Both the position numbers and the translations under genes were made by a program. Under the pieces are notes generated by a model, which was given only the letters and a program-made list of their open reading frames with translations, had not been told where the DNA came from and made no database searches. From the NCBI RefSeq assembly GCF_943169845.1, contig NZ_CALPBW010000006.1, positions 52,167 to 116,166 on the forward strand: DNA of 64,000 nt, read 5' to 3'. This document shows, piece by piece, positions 8,272 through 17,080 of the stretch. Numbering within the stretch: the stretch's first letter is position 1; every line of letters begins with the position of its first letter. Source of the stretch: Peptoniphilus rachelemmaiella (GTDB lineage: Bacteria; Bacillota; Clostridia; Tissierellales; Peptoniphilaceae).

Positions 8272-10554
8272 TTACCTCCAAAATGCGTTTATCTTTTCTA
8301 TCATATCATCCACTGAATCGACGGTTTCAATCCGCCAATGGGCGGGAAGCAGGTTGCGAATGTCGGGGTGCAGGTAGCGGTCGTCTAAAAGAAGAAGTTG
8401 GCCTCGATCGCTATGGGAGCGAATGATGCGCCCGGCGGCCTGCACCACTTTCGTGAGCCCGGGATAGGTGTAGGCATAGGCGTAGCCGTCTTTTCCTAGC
8501 TGATTGAAGCGATTTTTGATGAGCTCCCGCTCTCGAGAGAGGCCGGGCAGGGACAAGGTGAGGATGCTCACGCCCATGAGGGCTTCGCCGGAGAGGTCCA
8601 CCCCTTCGGAAAAAGCGCCGCCCATGACGCTGTAGCCGTGAACCGGGCGTTCGTTTCTGAACCTTGCGATGTAATCGGCCCGCGCCTTTTCCGTCATGGC
8701 CCGTGCCTGATCGTGGGCGCTTTCCTCCCAAGTTTGGCAGGCGGAATAGACCTGATCTTTGTAGGCGTAGGAGGGAAAGAAGTGGATGAAATTGCCTTCT
8801 CGCGTCGTGGAAAAGGCCTGTAAGTAGCGGCTGATCTCCGAAAGGGTGCGTTCGCGATCCTTGTACCTGGTGGATAAATGGGGCGGATGCAAAATCAAGA
8901 GATGGGCGGGATCGAAGGGGCTGTCCAAGACCATGGTTTTTCGTGCCTCTCCCGCGCCTAAGCAGTGGCCGTGGTAGTCCATGGGGGAGAGAGTGGCGGA
9001 AAAATACACCGCCGACTGAAACAGTTCCCGCCGGGCGGAGAGCACCTGCGACGGATCCAAGCACAAAAGATGCAGCTTGTTTTTCTCCGGCACGAAGAAA
9101 GTGAAGCGGGTTTCATCGTAATAAAGGTTTAAATTCTGCCAATCCAAGAGGCGGAAGTAGAGTTCGAGAAAATCCTCATCCGGCTCCTTCTTCAGTCGGG
9201 CAAGGTAGCTCGCCGCCTCATCAATGAAATCCTCCACGGCTTCTGAAAAGTCGTCGTCTAAGCCATCGTAGGTCCTGTCTTCCGCGGAAGCTGTGGCGCG
9301 GATCTTGTCCGCCAAATCGTCGGCAAGGGCTTCGATTTTTTTCGTCGGGTAGTCTACGGATTCCAGCTCTGCGACGGAGAGGCTGCCGGAGTACATATCT
9401 CGGCCCCGATCGATTAAATTGTGGGCCTCGTCCACGAGGAGGCAGGTGGCTTTCAAGCGGTCCCGATCTTCCATGAGGCGCTCCAAATAGCTTTTCGGAT
9501 GAAAGACGTAATTGTAGTCGCCGATTAAAATCGAAGAGAGATTGCTGAGATCCAAGGCGAATTCAAAGGCACAGAGTCGGTGCTTCTCTGCGTAGCGGGC
9601 CACGGTGGGCCCGTCAAATAAATCGGCGTGATCGTAAATATCGATCATGCCGTCGAGAAGGCGGTCGTAGTGGCCTTTGGCGTAAGGACAGTCCTGTGGC
9701 GTGCAGCTGAGCACGTCGTTTAAACAGGCCTTCTCCTTGGCCACAAGCTCCGTACTTTTGATGCGCAGCCCCTTTTCGCGTAGAAGGGCCAATGTTTCCG
9801 TGGCCACGGTTTTTTGCGTGGAGCGGCCGGTGGCGTAGAAAACACCCTCTAATAGCCCTTCGCCTACGGCTTTTACGGCGGAAAACAAGGTGGCAATGGT
9901 CTTGCCGATGCCCGTCGGTGCCTGGGCGAGGAGGGTGCCTTCTGTTTGAATCATATTGAAAACCGCCACGGCCATGTCCCGCTGGCCCGGGCGAAAACCG
10001 TCGTAAGGAAAATTGAGTGCCTTTGCCGAGGCGAGAGACAGGGCCTCGAAATCGGTGAGGCGCTTTTGAATCCGCTGAAACCGCGCCATAACCTCGTCCA
10101 TAAAGGTGTTTAGCTCGTCGAAGGAAAGGCATTTTTCGTAGCGAAACACATCCTCGTCTTCGATGCGAATGTAGGTGAGGCGCAGATGCACTTCATCGAG
10201 GCCCTTGGCCCTGGCGTAGAGGTAGCCATAACACTTTAGCTGGGCCCAGTGAAGCTCGTCGGGCCTATCGTCGATGGCATCTTTCGTGTAGACCGTCGAC
10301 TTAATTTCATCCAAAAGATGGGCGTCTTCGTCGACGCCGTCGATGCGGCCTTCCAAATGGATTTCGCCGCCGTCGTAGGCCACGGTGCCTGAAATCTCCA
10401 CCTCCGAATCAAAAGAAGGCGGATAGGCCCTTTGCAATTTTTGGTGGAGGCGAATGCCTTCCTGTGCCCGCTTGTGAGACAAAAAGCCGCTGTCGATGTC
10501 GCCGCTTCGGAGGGTAAAGGCCACCAGCTTTCGTACGGACCAATGGTTTTTCAT
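8272..10554 (-). CDS. Rad3/DinG-family DNA helicase with RecB-like nuclease N-terminus
   Basis: The start is chosen at 10554 (MKNHWSVRKL), just downstream of a promoter; the frame extends a further 40 codons upstream but crosses that promoter. It is about 760 residues. The N-terminus (about residues 70-150) contains GRIDGV then LLDEIKST and a QLKCYGYLYA helix, the pattern of PD-(D/E)XK nucleases. The helicase has Walker A APTGIGKT, a DEAH box (VDEAHNL) and an iron-sulfur segment with cysteines in ACLNDVLSCTPQDCPYAKG plus one at RLCAFE, as in XPD/DinG. The motif VI region ends QAAGRIIRS. It probably unwinds DNA 5' to 3' during repair. Whether the nuclease domain cuts is uncertain. Confidence 0.9.
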   Translation of the reverse strand: MKNHWSVRKLVAFTLRSGDIDSGFLSHKRAQEGIRLHQKLQRAYPPSFDSEVEISGTVAYDGGEIHLEGRIDGVDEDAHLLDEIKSTVYTKDAIDDRPDELHWAQLKCYGYLYARAKGLDEVHLRLTYIRIEDEDVFRYEKCLSFDELNTFMDEVMARFQRIQKRLTDFEALSLASAKALNFPYDGFRPGQRDMAVAVFNMIQTEGTLLAQAPTGIGKTIATLFSAVKAVGEGLLEGVFYATGRSTQKTVATETLALLREKGLRIKSTELVAKEKACLNDVLSCTPQDCPYAKGHYDRLLDGMIDIYDHADLFDGPTVARYAEKHRLCAFEFALDLSNLSSILIGDYNYVFHPKSYLERLMEDRDRLKATCLLVDEAHNLIDRGRDMYSGSLSVAELESVDYPTKKIEALADDLADKIRATASAEDRTYDGLDDDFSEAVEDFIDEAASYLARLKKEPDEDFLELYFRLLDWQNLNLYYDETRFTFFVPEKNKLHLLCLDPSQVLSARRELFQSAVYFSATLSPMDYHGHCLGAGEARKTMVLDSPFDPAHLLILHPPHLSTRYKDRERTLSEISRYLQAFSTTREGNFIHFFPSYAYKDQVYSACQTWEESAHDQARAMTEKARADYIARFRNERPVHGYSVMGGAFSEGVDLSGEALMGVSILTLSLPGLSRERELIKNRFNQLGKDGYAYAYTYPGLTKVVQAAGRIIRSHSDRGQLLLLDDRYLHPDIRNLLPAHWRIETVDSVDDMIEKINAFWR

Positions 10555-10569
10555 AATATCACCATCATC

Positions 10570-10599
10570 ATTATACACGCTTTTTGCCTTGCGAGTGAA
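10570..10599 (-). promoter_or_regulatory. Promoter of the helicase-trmL-birA operon
   Basis: On the minus strand, TTCACT (10594-10599), an 18-base spacer and TATAAT (10570-10575). It overlaps the divergent aldolase promoter, so RNA polymerase may occupy only one at a time. Confidence 0.7.
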
Positions 10600-10617
10600 T
10601 CGCCGCCCGCGTATAAT
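10589..10617 (+). promoter_or_regulatory. Promoter of the class II aldolase gene
   Basis: TTGCGA, a 17-base spacer and TATAAT (10612-10617). The start site falls only some 20 bases from the ATG, with AAGGAGG between. Confidence 0.75.
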
Positions 10618-10641
10618 GTGGCAAGGAGGACTTAAATAATT

Positions 10642-11286
10642 ATGGAAACAAAGGACAGAAATGACCTCATTCAATACGGCCTGGCCTTGGTAAAAGAGGG
10701 ACTCACCTTCGGCAGCGGCGGAAACTTATCCGTCAGAAGCGACGACAGCATGAGCTTTTTTATTACGCCGTCGGGCATGGCCTACGACAGCCTTAAAAAA
10801 AGCGACCTTGTACGCATGGATTTAGAGGGCAATATTTTAGGCGGCGAGCGCAAGCCCTCCTCGGAATGGCATATGCACGCGGCGATTTACCGCGCCCGCC
10901 CCGATATTCGCGCCCTCATTCACTGCCACAGCAACTATATCAGCGCCTTTTCCACTCTGGGTGAAGATTTGGGGCCCATCAGCTATTTAATCGCATCGTC
11001 GGGGGCTGCAACTGTGCCTCTTGCGCCATACGAAACCTTCGGCACCGAAGCCTTGGCCCGGTCGGCGGTAAAGGCTATGGGTGATACGTCTAAAGCGGTG
11101 ATCCTCGCCAATCACGGACTCATTGCCGGCGGGAAAAATTTAAAAGAAGCCATGGGCCTGACTCGTGACTTGGAATTTTGTGCCTTTATGTATATGACCG
11201 CCTTGGCGACGCAAAAGCCCATTCAATTCATTCCCGAAGAGAAAATCGATGAAGTTCTCGAAAAACTGAAGAGCTACGGCCAATAA
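10642..11286 (+). CDS. Class II aldolase/adducin family protein, L-fuculose-phosphate aldolase-like
   Basis: A 214-residue protein, typical of the family. The conserved substrate loop GSGGNLSVR is near residue 26, and zinc ligands are at H94 and H96 (HCHSNY) and H158 (NHG). Catalytic glutamate is E75 in SSEWHMH. Family members split sugar phosphates such as L-fuculose-1-phosphate into dihydroxyacetone phosphate and an aldehyde, or act on methylthioribulose- or ribulose-phosphates. No other fucose or methionine-salvage genes adjoin it, so the exact substrate is open. It stands alone with its own promoter and terminator. Confidence 0.85.
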   Translation: METKDRNDLIQYGLALVKEGLTFGSGGNLSVRSDDSMSFFITPSGMAYDSLKKSDLVRMDLEGNILGGERKPSSEWHMHAAIYRARPDIRALIHCHSNYISAFSTLGEDLGPISYLIASSGAATVPLAPYETFGTEALARSAVKAMGDTSKAVILANHGLIAGGKNLKEAMGLTRDLEFCAFMYMTALATQKPIQFIPEEKIDEVLEKLKSYGQ

Positions 11287-11289
11287 AGC

Positions 11290-11315
11290 ATCGACGAGAA
11301 ATCGTCGATTTTTTA
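11290..11315 (+). terminator. Terminator after the aldolase gene
   Basis: ATCGACGA-GAAA-TCGTCGAT followed by TTTTT: a perfect eight-pair stem with a GNRA loop. Confidence 0.88.
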
Positions 11316-11688
11316 ATTGATAAGATGAGTATAATTATCGTTTAAAAAATTTCATAAGATGAAATTTTACAACCGAGAAAGGGAAAAGAAGCGACGGTGC
11401 GGAAAAACGTACAGAAGCAAAAAGGGCTAAACGATCGCATTTATCTTTTAATATAAATTTTACGACCCTTTGGACGAGCGTGCACCGGATACGGATTCGA
11501 ATGAAATAAAGGTACAAAGCCGAAAATCATATAGGATGACGCCTATCAATATCAGTTAGCAATTCATTAAGGGCAAATATTCCTAAAAACGCAAAACAAT
11601 TGTATATAAGAAAACGTTGGAAATAAGTAGATTACCGATAGTTGTACATAGCAGGCAAAAATTATTTTAAGAAATTGTAAAAATAGTA
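11316..11688. other. A+T-rich intergenic stretch without a convincing gene
   Basis: About 370 bases between the aldolase terminator and the next promoter. A 60-codon minus-strand frame (11335-11517) has no ribosome-binding site or recognisable composition. I see no RNA fold or repeat that I can support. Confidence 0.5.
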
Positions 11689-11717
11689 TTGATAAATGAT
11701 AATAAAGGTGATATGAT
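11689..11717 (+). promoter_or_regulatory. Promoter of the small coiled-coil protein / metal ATPase operon
   Basis: TTGATA (11689-11694), a 17-base spacer and TATGAT (11712-11717). An ATGATA-rich sequence overlaps it, which could be an operator, but no clear dyad is visible. Confidence 0.75.
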
Positions 11718-11739
11718 ACGGAACAAAGAGGTGATTATT

Positions 11740-12051
11740 ATGAAAAAGAAGTTAATCAGTTTAGGCGCCGGCGTTGTGCTTGGCGTAGTCGGAGACAAAA
11801 TTCTCAAATCCAATGCAGTAAAGAACTTAGCAGTTTCCACCGTTAGTGGAGGCCTCAAGGTCAAAGAAGGCATCGACAAGACCATCGAAAAGGCGAAAGA
11901 AAACGCCGAAGATGTCGTTGCTGAAGCAAAGGTCAAAAAAGCAGAAGACGAACGAGCAAAAAGAGAAGCTGAAGAAGCAAAAGAAACGGCTGAAGATTTA
12001 GCAAAAGCGGCAGAAGAATCTGACTGTGTCGCCTGCGACGTAGTGGAATAA
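11740..12051 (+). CDS. Small coiled-coil protein with C-terminal CxxC, DUF6110-like
   Basis: The start is chosen at ATG 11740, seven bases after AGAGG; upstream codons overlap the promoter. The 103-residue product begins MKKKLISLGAGVVLGVVG, a short hydrophobic Gly-rich helix. A long Lys/Glu/Ala-rich amphipathic helix follows, and the protein ends in ESDCVACDVVE, which has a CxxC pair. It resembles the small DUF6110 proteins found next to HMA-type P-ATPases, but I assign that from memory of the pattern only. The ATPase gene follows after one base, so the two are co-translated. A metal-handling or ATPase-partner role is inferred from the cysteines and the operon. Confidence 0.72.
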   Translation: MKKKLISLGAGVVLGVVGDKILKSNAVKNLAVSTVSGGLKVKEGIDKTIEKAKENAEDVVAEAKVKKAEDERAKREAEEAKETAEDLAKAAEESDCVACDVVE

Positions 12052-12052
12052 G

Positions 12053-14134
12053 ATGAAGGTCGCCATTGCCCATCGTATCCCGGGTCGTACGCGTTTTTCT
12101 ACGACGTACCAACTGTCTTATGAAAGGGCCAACAAGATCAAGTATCTTTTGGAGCAAGTGCCCGGGGTATCTTATGCGAAAGTATCTCCCGTATCCGGCA
12201 GCATCATCGTCAATCACGACGATGACGCCGGATTAAAAAGAGCTTGTCGCACCCTGTTAGATTTGAAGCTCGCGTCCTTAGATGATTTCGAAATCGAGGA
12301 CACGAGCTACATTCCCCTTGAAGAAAAAGAATTGTTCCACATCGTGCGCGACGCCTTCGAAGTGCGTTTCGTCATGAAAAACTTTTTGCCCTACCCCTTG
12401 GGAACCATCGTGACCTTGGTGCGGGCATCCAGGTTTATTAAACGTGGCTTGGTCGCACTTTACGAACGCAAGCTCAATGTGGAAGTCTTAGATGCTGCGG
12501 CCATCGGTGTATCCCTGGCCACAAACGACTTCGGCGCGGCTTCTTCCATTATGTTCCTGTTGAATTTAGGCGAAAAATTGGAAGATTGGACCTTGAAGAA
12601 ATCCCAAAGCGATTTGGTTCGCACCTTGGAATTAAACATCGACAAGGTCTTTGTCGTAGACGGAGAAGAAAAATACGTCAAAAACCTTCGCGACATCACC
12701 ATCGGCGATGTTGTAGAAGTTACCATGGGTACCACCATTCCCGTAGACGGCACCATCGTCAAGGGTGTGGGTACGGTAAACCAATCCTCCTTCACCGGCG
12801 AAAGCGTGCCGGTTAAAAAGGAAGAAGGCAAAACCGTCTTTGCGGGCACGGTCCTCGAAGAAGGCATGTTGCACGTAAAGACCGAAAAACTTTACAATGA
12901 AAGCCGCATCAACAACATCATTAAGATGATCGGCGAAAGCGAAAAGAATAAATCCATGGCACAGAAAAAAGCGGAAAACATGGCGGATTCTCTGGTGAAG
13001 TATTCCTTCCTCGGAGCGATTATTTCCTATGCCCTGACCCGCTCTGTGCATAAGGCCAAGGCCTTCTTAATGGTAGACTTTTCCTGCGCACTGAAGCTGA
13101 CGATCCCCATTGCCGTTATGAAAGCCATGAGCCAGTCCGGACAAATGGACGTTTTGGTAAAAGGCGGCAAGTATTTGGAAAACTTAGCTCAAGCGGATAC
13201 CATTGTCTTTGACAAGACCGGGACGTTGACCAAGTCTACGCCGACGGTTGAAAAAGTCATTGCCTTCGACGGCCGTTCGGAAGATGAATGCCTTCGAATT
13301 GCCGCCTGCCTGGAAGAACACTTCCCCCATTCCATCGCCAATGCCGTTGTAGATGCAGCCATTAAACGGAATTTGCGTCACGACGAAATGCATTCCGAGA
13401 CGGAATACATTGTGGCACACGGCATTTCTTCGAAGATCGACGGAAAAACCGCCCTCATCGGCTCGGCGCACTTTATTTTCGATGACGAAAATGTGCACCT
13501 GCCCCCGGCGAAAGAATCCGTTATCGAAGAGCTCAAGGAAAATTATTCCCTTCTGTACCTGGCGTATGACGGCGAGTTAATTGCCGTGCTGTGCATTGCC
13601 GATCCCATTCGCGATGATGCGAAAGAAACGGTGGATGCCCTGCGTCAATTAGGATTTACCAACATTGCCATGCTGACCGGCGATGCGGAAAACTCCGCAC
13701 GCTTCGTGGCCAATGAGTTGGGTCTGGATTACTACCGCTCACAAGTCCTTCCCGAGGACAAGGCGGAGTACATTCAATCGCAAAAAGCCATGGGCAGAAA
13801 AGTTGTCATGATCGGCGACGGGATCAACGATTCCGTGGCCCTGTCCGGCGCCGATGTAGGCATTGCCATGCATAAAGGCGCAGATATCGCCCGAGAAATC
13901 TCAGATATCGCCATCGGCAGCGACGACTTGGCCTCCATTGTAGAAGTGGTGAAGATCGCCAAGGAATTGCAAGCACGAATTCAACGGGATTACCGCAAGA
14001 TCATCTCGTTTAATTCTCTTTTAATCGCACTGGGCTACTTCGAGGTCATTACCAATACGACCTCGTCCTTCCTGCACAATTCGTCTACTGTGGCCATCGC
14101 CATGGAAAACATGCGGGATTACGCCGTGTCTTAA
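12053..14134 (+). CDS. Heavy-metal translocating P1B-type ATPase with atypical metal-site motif
   Basis: A 693-residue pump. The N-terminal 70 residues (HRIPGRTRF, then an HMA-like fold) lack the CxxC of classical metal-binding domains. Membrane helices follow, then the actuator motif TGES (near residue 248), the phosphorylation site DKTGTLT (D387), the nucleotide-domain FPHSIANA and the hinge GDGINDSVAL. The transmembrane metal site, usually CPC or SPC, reads SCALKL (S344, C345) with no proline between. By family it exports a transition metal using ATP. The metal cannot be named from this motif. It is cotranscribed with the small CxxC protein and ended by a strong terminator. Confidence 0.9.
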   Translation: MKVAIAHRIPGRTRFSTTYQLSYERANKIKYLLEQVPGVSYAKVSPVSGSIIVNHDDDAGLKRACRTLLDLKLASLDDFEIEDTSYIPLEEKELFHIVRDAFEVRFVMKNFLPYPLGTIVTLVRASRFIKRGLVALYERKLNVEVLDAAAIGVSLATNDFGAASSIMFLLNLGEKLEDWTLKKSQSDLVRTLELNIDKVFVVDGEEKYVKNLRDITIGDVVEVTMGTTIPVDGTIVKGVGTVNQSSFTGESVPVKKEEGKTVFAGTVLEEGMLHVKTEKLYNESRINNIIKMIGESEKNKSMAQKKAENMADSLVKYSFLGAIISYALTRSVHKAKAFLMVDFSCALKLTIPIAVMKAMSQSGQMDVLVKGGKYLENLAQADTIVFDKTGTLTKSTPTVEKVIAFDGRSEDECLRIAACLEEHFPHSIANAVVDAAIKRNLRHDEMHSETEYIVAHGISSKIDGKTALIGSAHFIFDDENVHLPPAKESVIEELKENYSLLYLAYDGELIAVLCIADPIRDDAKETVDALRQLGFTNIAMLTGDAENSARFVANELGLDYYRSQVLPEDKAEYIQSQKAMGRKVVMIGDGINDSVALSGADVGIAMHKGADIAREISDIAIGSDDLASIVEVVKIAKELQARIQRDYRKIISFNSLLIALGYFEVITNTTSSFLHNSSTVAIAMENMRDYAVS

Positions 14135-14163
14135 AAGAAAGTACGACCGACTTTGAAATAAAA

Positions 14164-14207
14164 GAAACTTCAACCGACGAATCATCGATTCGGTTGAAGT
14201 TTTTTAA
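14164..14207 (+). terminator. Terminator after the metal ATPase
   Basis: AACTTCAACCGA and TCGGTTGAAGTT flank a short loop and are followed by TTTTTT: a long, nearly perfect stem. Confidence 0.88.
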
Positions 14208-14372
14208 TGCCATGAAACGGTCCCGTTACGCAAAAAGCACAGTGGCTTTGTGATTCAAAGATGCCCCAAACGCTTTATCTCAGAAAAAAGGCCATAAAAT
14301 AGAGAATACAGTATTCAAAAGGGTATAAATAATGATATAAAGAAAGTTCAGAGAAGAACGGGAGGGCAACAC

Positions 14373-15497
14373 ATGATTGAATTTGTCGACGTGGCAAAGA
14401 TTTATAAAACCCAAACGGCCGTTGAAAATATAAGCTTTAAAATAAATGACGGGGAGTTTATCTGCGTCATCGGCACCTCGGGATCGGGGAAGACGACGAT
14501 TATGCGTATGATTAATCGCATGACCGAGCCGTCGAAGGGAAAAATCTTCATCGACGGTGAAGACATTATGACGAAAAATCCGGTGAAGCTGAGAAGAGAA
14601 ATCGGCTATGTCATTCAGCAGATCGGTCTTTTGCCCCACATGACGATCTATGAAAACATCACCCTGGTCCCGTCCCTTTTAAAGTGGGATGAAGAGAAAA
14701 AGCGAGACATCGCCGAGGCCTTGATTCAAAAAGTCGATCTGCCGGTGGCGTATTTGGATAAGTACCCGAGCCAGCTGAGCGGCGGCCAACAACAGCGCAT
14801 CGGCGTCGTGCGGGCCCTGGCTGCAGATCAAAACATTATTTTAATGGACGAACCCTTCGGGGCTCTGGATCCCATTACCAGGGAGGCACTGCAAAATTTA
14901 ATTAAAAACATACAGAAAGAAATGGGGAAGATCGTGGTCTTCGTAACCCACGATATGAATGAAGCCTTAAACCTGGCGGATCGCATTTTAATTATGGACA
15001 TGGGCCACATGGTGCAGTACGATACGCCGGAAAATATTTTAAAAAACCCGGCCAATGACTACGTTCGCGGCTTGTTGGGGGAAGACAATTTAAATAAGGC
15101 GAAGACCTCTTACAATTCCGTCGAGACCATTATGATTCGCGACCCTGCTTACATTAATGAGGGGGAAAGTACGCGGGAGGCCCTGAAATTAATGCGGAAA
15201 AAACGAGTAGACACCCTCTTTGTCACCGACAGGAAAAATACGCTGAAAGGTGTCGTGGGTATTTTCGAATTAGGGAGGCTGGGCCGCATCGATACCCGTG
15301 TTTCGGAAATTATGAACGATGCCGTCTCCATAAAAAACACGACGAAAATCATCGAAGCCATTCACCTCATCGTGGAGTTGGGCTATCGAAACCTGCCCGT
15401 CGTCGATGAAAAGGGAAAATTGGTAGGCATCGTCACCCGCGCCTCCGTCGTCGATACAATTTACAACAATATTATCGGCGGTGATGCAGATGATTAA
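14373..15497 (+). CDS. opuCA: Osmoprotectant (glycine betaine/carnitine/choline) ABC importer, ATPase with CBS domains
   Basis: A 374-residue ATPase. The ABC domain (about residues 1-240) has GTSGSGKTT, LSGGQQQR and ILMDEPFGALDP. Two CBS repeats follow (about residues 250-370), which in OpuA/OpuC-type ATPases sense ionic strength or nucleotides. It is first of four genes in the order ATPase, permease, binding lipoprotein, permease, the OpuC arrangement. GGGAGG lies upstream. The stop overlaps the start of the next gene. The transporter accumulates compatible solutes under osmotic stress; the exact solute range is not determined by sequence. Confidence 0.92.
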   Translation: MIEFVDVAKIYKTQTAVENISFKINDGEFICVIGTSGSGKTTIMRMINRMTEPSKGKIFIDGEDIMTKNPVKLRREIGYVIQQIGLLPHMTIYENITLVPSLLKWDEEKKRDIAEALIQKVDLPVAYLDKYPSQLSGGQQQRIGVVRALAADQNIILMDEPFGALDPITREALQNLIKNIQKEMGKIVVFVTHDMNEALNLADRILIMDMGHMVQYDTPENILKNPANDYVRGLLGEDNLNKAKTSYNSVETIMIRDPAYINEGESTREALKLMRKKRVDTLFVTDRKNTLKGVVGIFELGRLGRIDTRVSEIMNDAVSIKNTTKIIEAIHLIVELGYRNLPVVDEKGKLVGIVTRASVVDTIYNNIIGGDADD

Positions 15498-16119
15498 TTT
15501 CTTTGCGGAAAATTATCGCCTCATCGGCGAAAAATTGCTGGAGCATTTGTCTATTTCGGCGATTTCCCTGGCCTTGGGCATTCTCGTCGCCGTGCCATTG
15601 GGCATTTTGCTTTCAAAGTATGAAAAGATTTCAAAGGGCGTCATGGGCGTGGCGTCGGTGCTTCAGACGATTCCCTCCTTTGCCCTTCTCGCCATGATGA
15701 TTCCCATATTTGGTGTGGGAAAGAAGACGGCCGTCTCCGCCCTGTTTATCTACTCCCTGCTGCCCATCTTGCGAAACACCTTTTTAGGCCTCACCTCCGT
15801 CACCCCGTCGGCCGTGGATGCGGCCAAAGGCATGGGCATGGAAGAAAGGCAAATTTTGACGAAAGTAAAAATTCCCTTGGCCCTGCCGGTGATCATGGCG
15901 GGGATCCGCCTGTCGGCGGTCTATGTTCTGGCATGGACCACCCTGGCCGCCTATGTGGGTGCCGGGGGATTAGGAGACTTCATCTTTAACGGACTCAACA
16001 ATTACGTGCCGCCGATGATTCTTTGGGGCACGATTCCCATTACCGTGCTCGCCCTTTTAACGGACTACCTGTTCGGGAAATTGGAAAAGCGGTTGTCGCC
16101 ATACAAGGGAGGTGAATGA
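15490..16119 (+). CDS. opuCB: Osmoprotectant ABC importer permease
   Basis: A roughly 210-residue membrane protein with about five or six helices and the coupling loop DAAKGMGMEERQIL, the EAA-type motif that docks on the ATPase. The start is taken as ATG 15490, overlapping the ATPase stop; a GTG nine bases upstream is an alternative. Its sequence is clearly related to the second permease of the operon, so the two form a heterodimeric channel. Confidence 0.9.
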   Translation: MINFFAENYRLIGEKLLEHLSISAISLALGILVAVPLGILLSKYEKISKGVMGVASVLQTIPSFALLAMMIPIFGVGKKTAVSALFIYSLLPILRNTFLGLTSVTPSAVDAAKGMGMEERQILTKVKIPLALPVIMAGIRLSAVYVLAWTTLAAYVGAGGLGDFIFNGLNNYVPPMILWGTIPITVLALLTDYLFGKLEKRLSPYKGGE

Positions 16120-16120
16120 G

Positions 16121-17080
16121 ATGAAGAACATGAAAAAGCTTCTTCTAATTTGTTTTACATTCCTTTTGACGGCCTGTTCTCTGCCGGGCATCTCATCTTC
16201 CGTAGACAATGACGTCATCGTTGCATCGGGCACCTACACGGAAAGGCAGGTATTGGCGGAGATCGTCACCCAAATGGTGGAGCACAACACGGATTTAAAG
16301 GTGAGTCAGGTTAAAAATCTGGGCTCCACCACCATGACACACATCGCCATGGAGAAAAAAGCACTGAATGTGGTCGGCGGCATGTATACCGGCACGTCCC
16401 TTACGGGAGAATGCGGTATGGTGCCGGAAAGAGATCCGGAAAAGGCCATGGAATCGGTGCGGGAAAGCTATTTAAAAAAGTTTAACCGAATTTGGTTTCC
16501 GTCCTACGGCTTCGACAATACCTACGCCTTTATGGTGACGAAAGACTTTGCCCGCGCCCACAACTTAACGAAAGTGTCTCAACTGAAAGGCATCGCCGAC
16601 GAGGTGAAAGTGGGCGTGGATTCCTCCTGGGTGGAACGGCCCGGCGACGGCTACGAAGCCTTTAAGGCCACCTACGGCTTTGAGTTTCCGCATTTTTACG
16701 CCATGGATATCGGTCTCGTTTATTCCGCCTTATCCGGTGGGAACATGGATGTGGTATTGGGCTATTCCACCGACGGGCGAATCAATTCCTATGATCTCGT
16801 GCTTTTGGAAGACGACTTAAAGCTTTTCCCTGCCTACGATTGTTCTCCCGTGGCTTCGGTGGAGATACTGAAGAAGCATCCGGAGCTCATTGAAATTTTA
16901 CTGAAATTAAAGGGAACCATCTCTTCCGAAAAAATGCAGGAATTAAACAAACTGGCATCGGAAGACCGTATGGAGCCCCAAGTCGTAGCCGAGGAATTTT
17001 TAAAAGCGAACAATTACTTCGACGATGTGAAGGTCGATCAAAAGGAACTGGAACGAATCCGAGGTGAAGTCAATGGTTAA
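16121..17080 (+). CDS. opuCC: Osmoprotectant-binding lipoprotein
   Basis: The start is chosen at ATG 16121, eight bases after GGAGGT. The product, about 319 residues, has a lipoprotein signal with lipobox LTAC, giving a lipid-anchored extracellular binding protein. The mature part carries the OpuAC/OpuCC-type domain, with motifs such as SGTYTERQVLAEI near the start and VVLGYSTDGRI in the second lobe. Aromatic residues around SYGFDNTYAF are expected to cage quaternary amines. It delivers solute to the OpuCB/OpuCD channel. Confidence 0.9.
   Translation: MKNMKKLLLICFTFLLTACSLPGISSSVDNDVIVASGTYTERQVLAEIVTQMVEHNTDLKVSQVKNLGSTTMTHIAMEKKALNVVGGMYTGTSLTGECGMVPERDPEKAMESVRESYLKKFNRIWFPSYGFDNTYAFMVTKDFARAHNLTKVSQLKGIADEVKVGVDSSWVERPGDGYEAFKATYGFEFPHFYAMDIGLVYSALSGGNMDVVLGYSTDGRINSYDLVLLEDDLKLFPAYDCSPVASVEILKKHPELIEILLKLKGTISSEKMQELNKLASEDRMEPQVVAEEFLKANNYFDDVKVDQKELERIRGEVNG

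Noticed and set aside
8411..9064. 217-codon minus-strand frame in the helicase gene
   Set aside because: Out-of-frame shadow, Arg/Gly/Pro-rich, inside a well-conserved helicase.
11335..11517. 60-codon minus-strand frame in the intergenic region
   Set aside because: No ribosome-binding site, odd composition and no partner; treated as noncoding.
14281..14340. Sigma-B-like promoter before the osmoprotectant operon (GGGTAT)
   Set aside because: GGGTAT is present near 14321, but no GTTT-type upstream element lies at the right distance; not strong enough to call.
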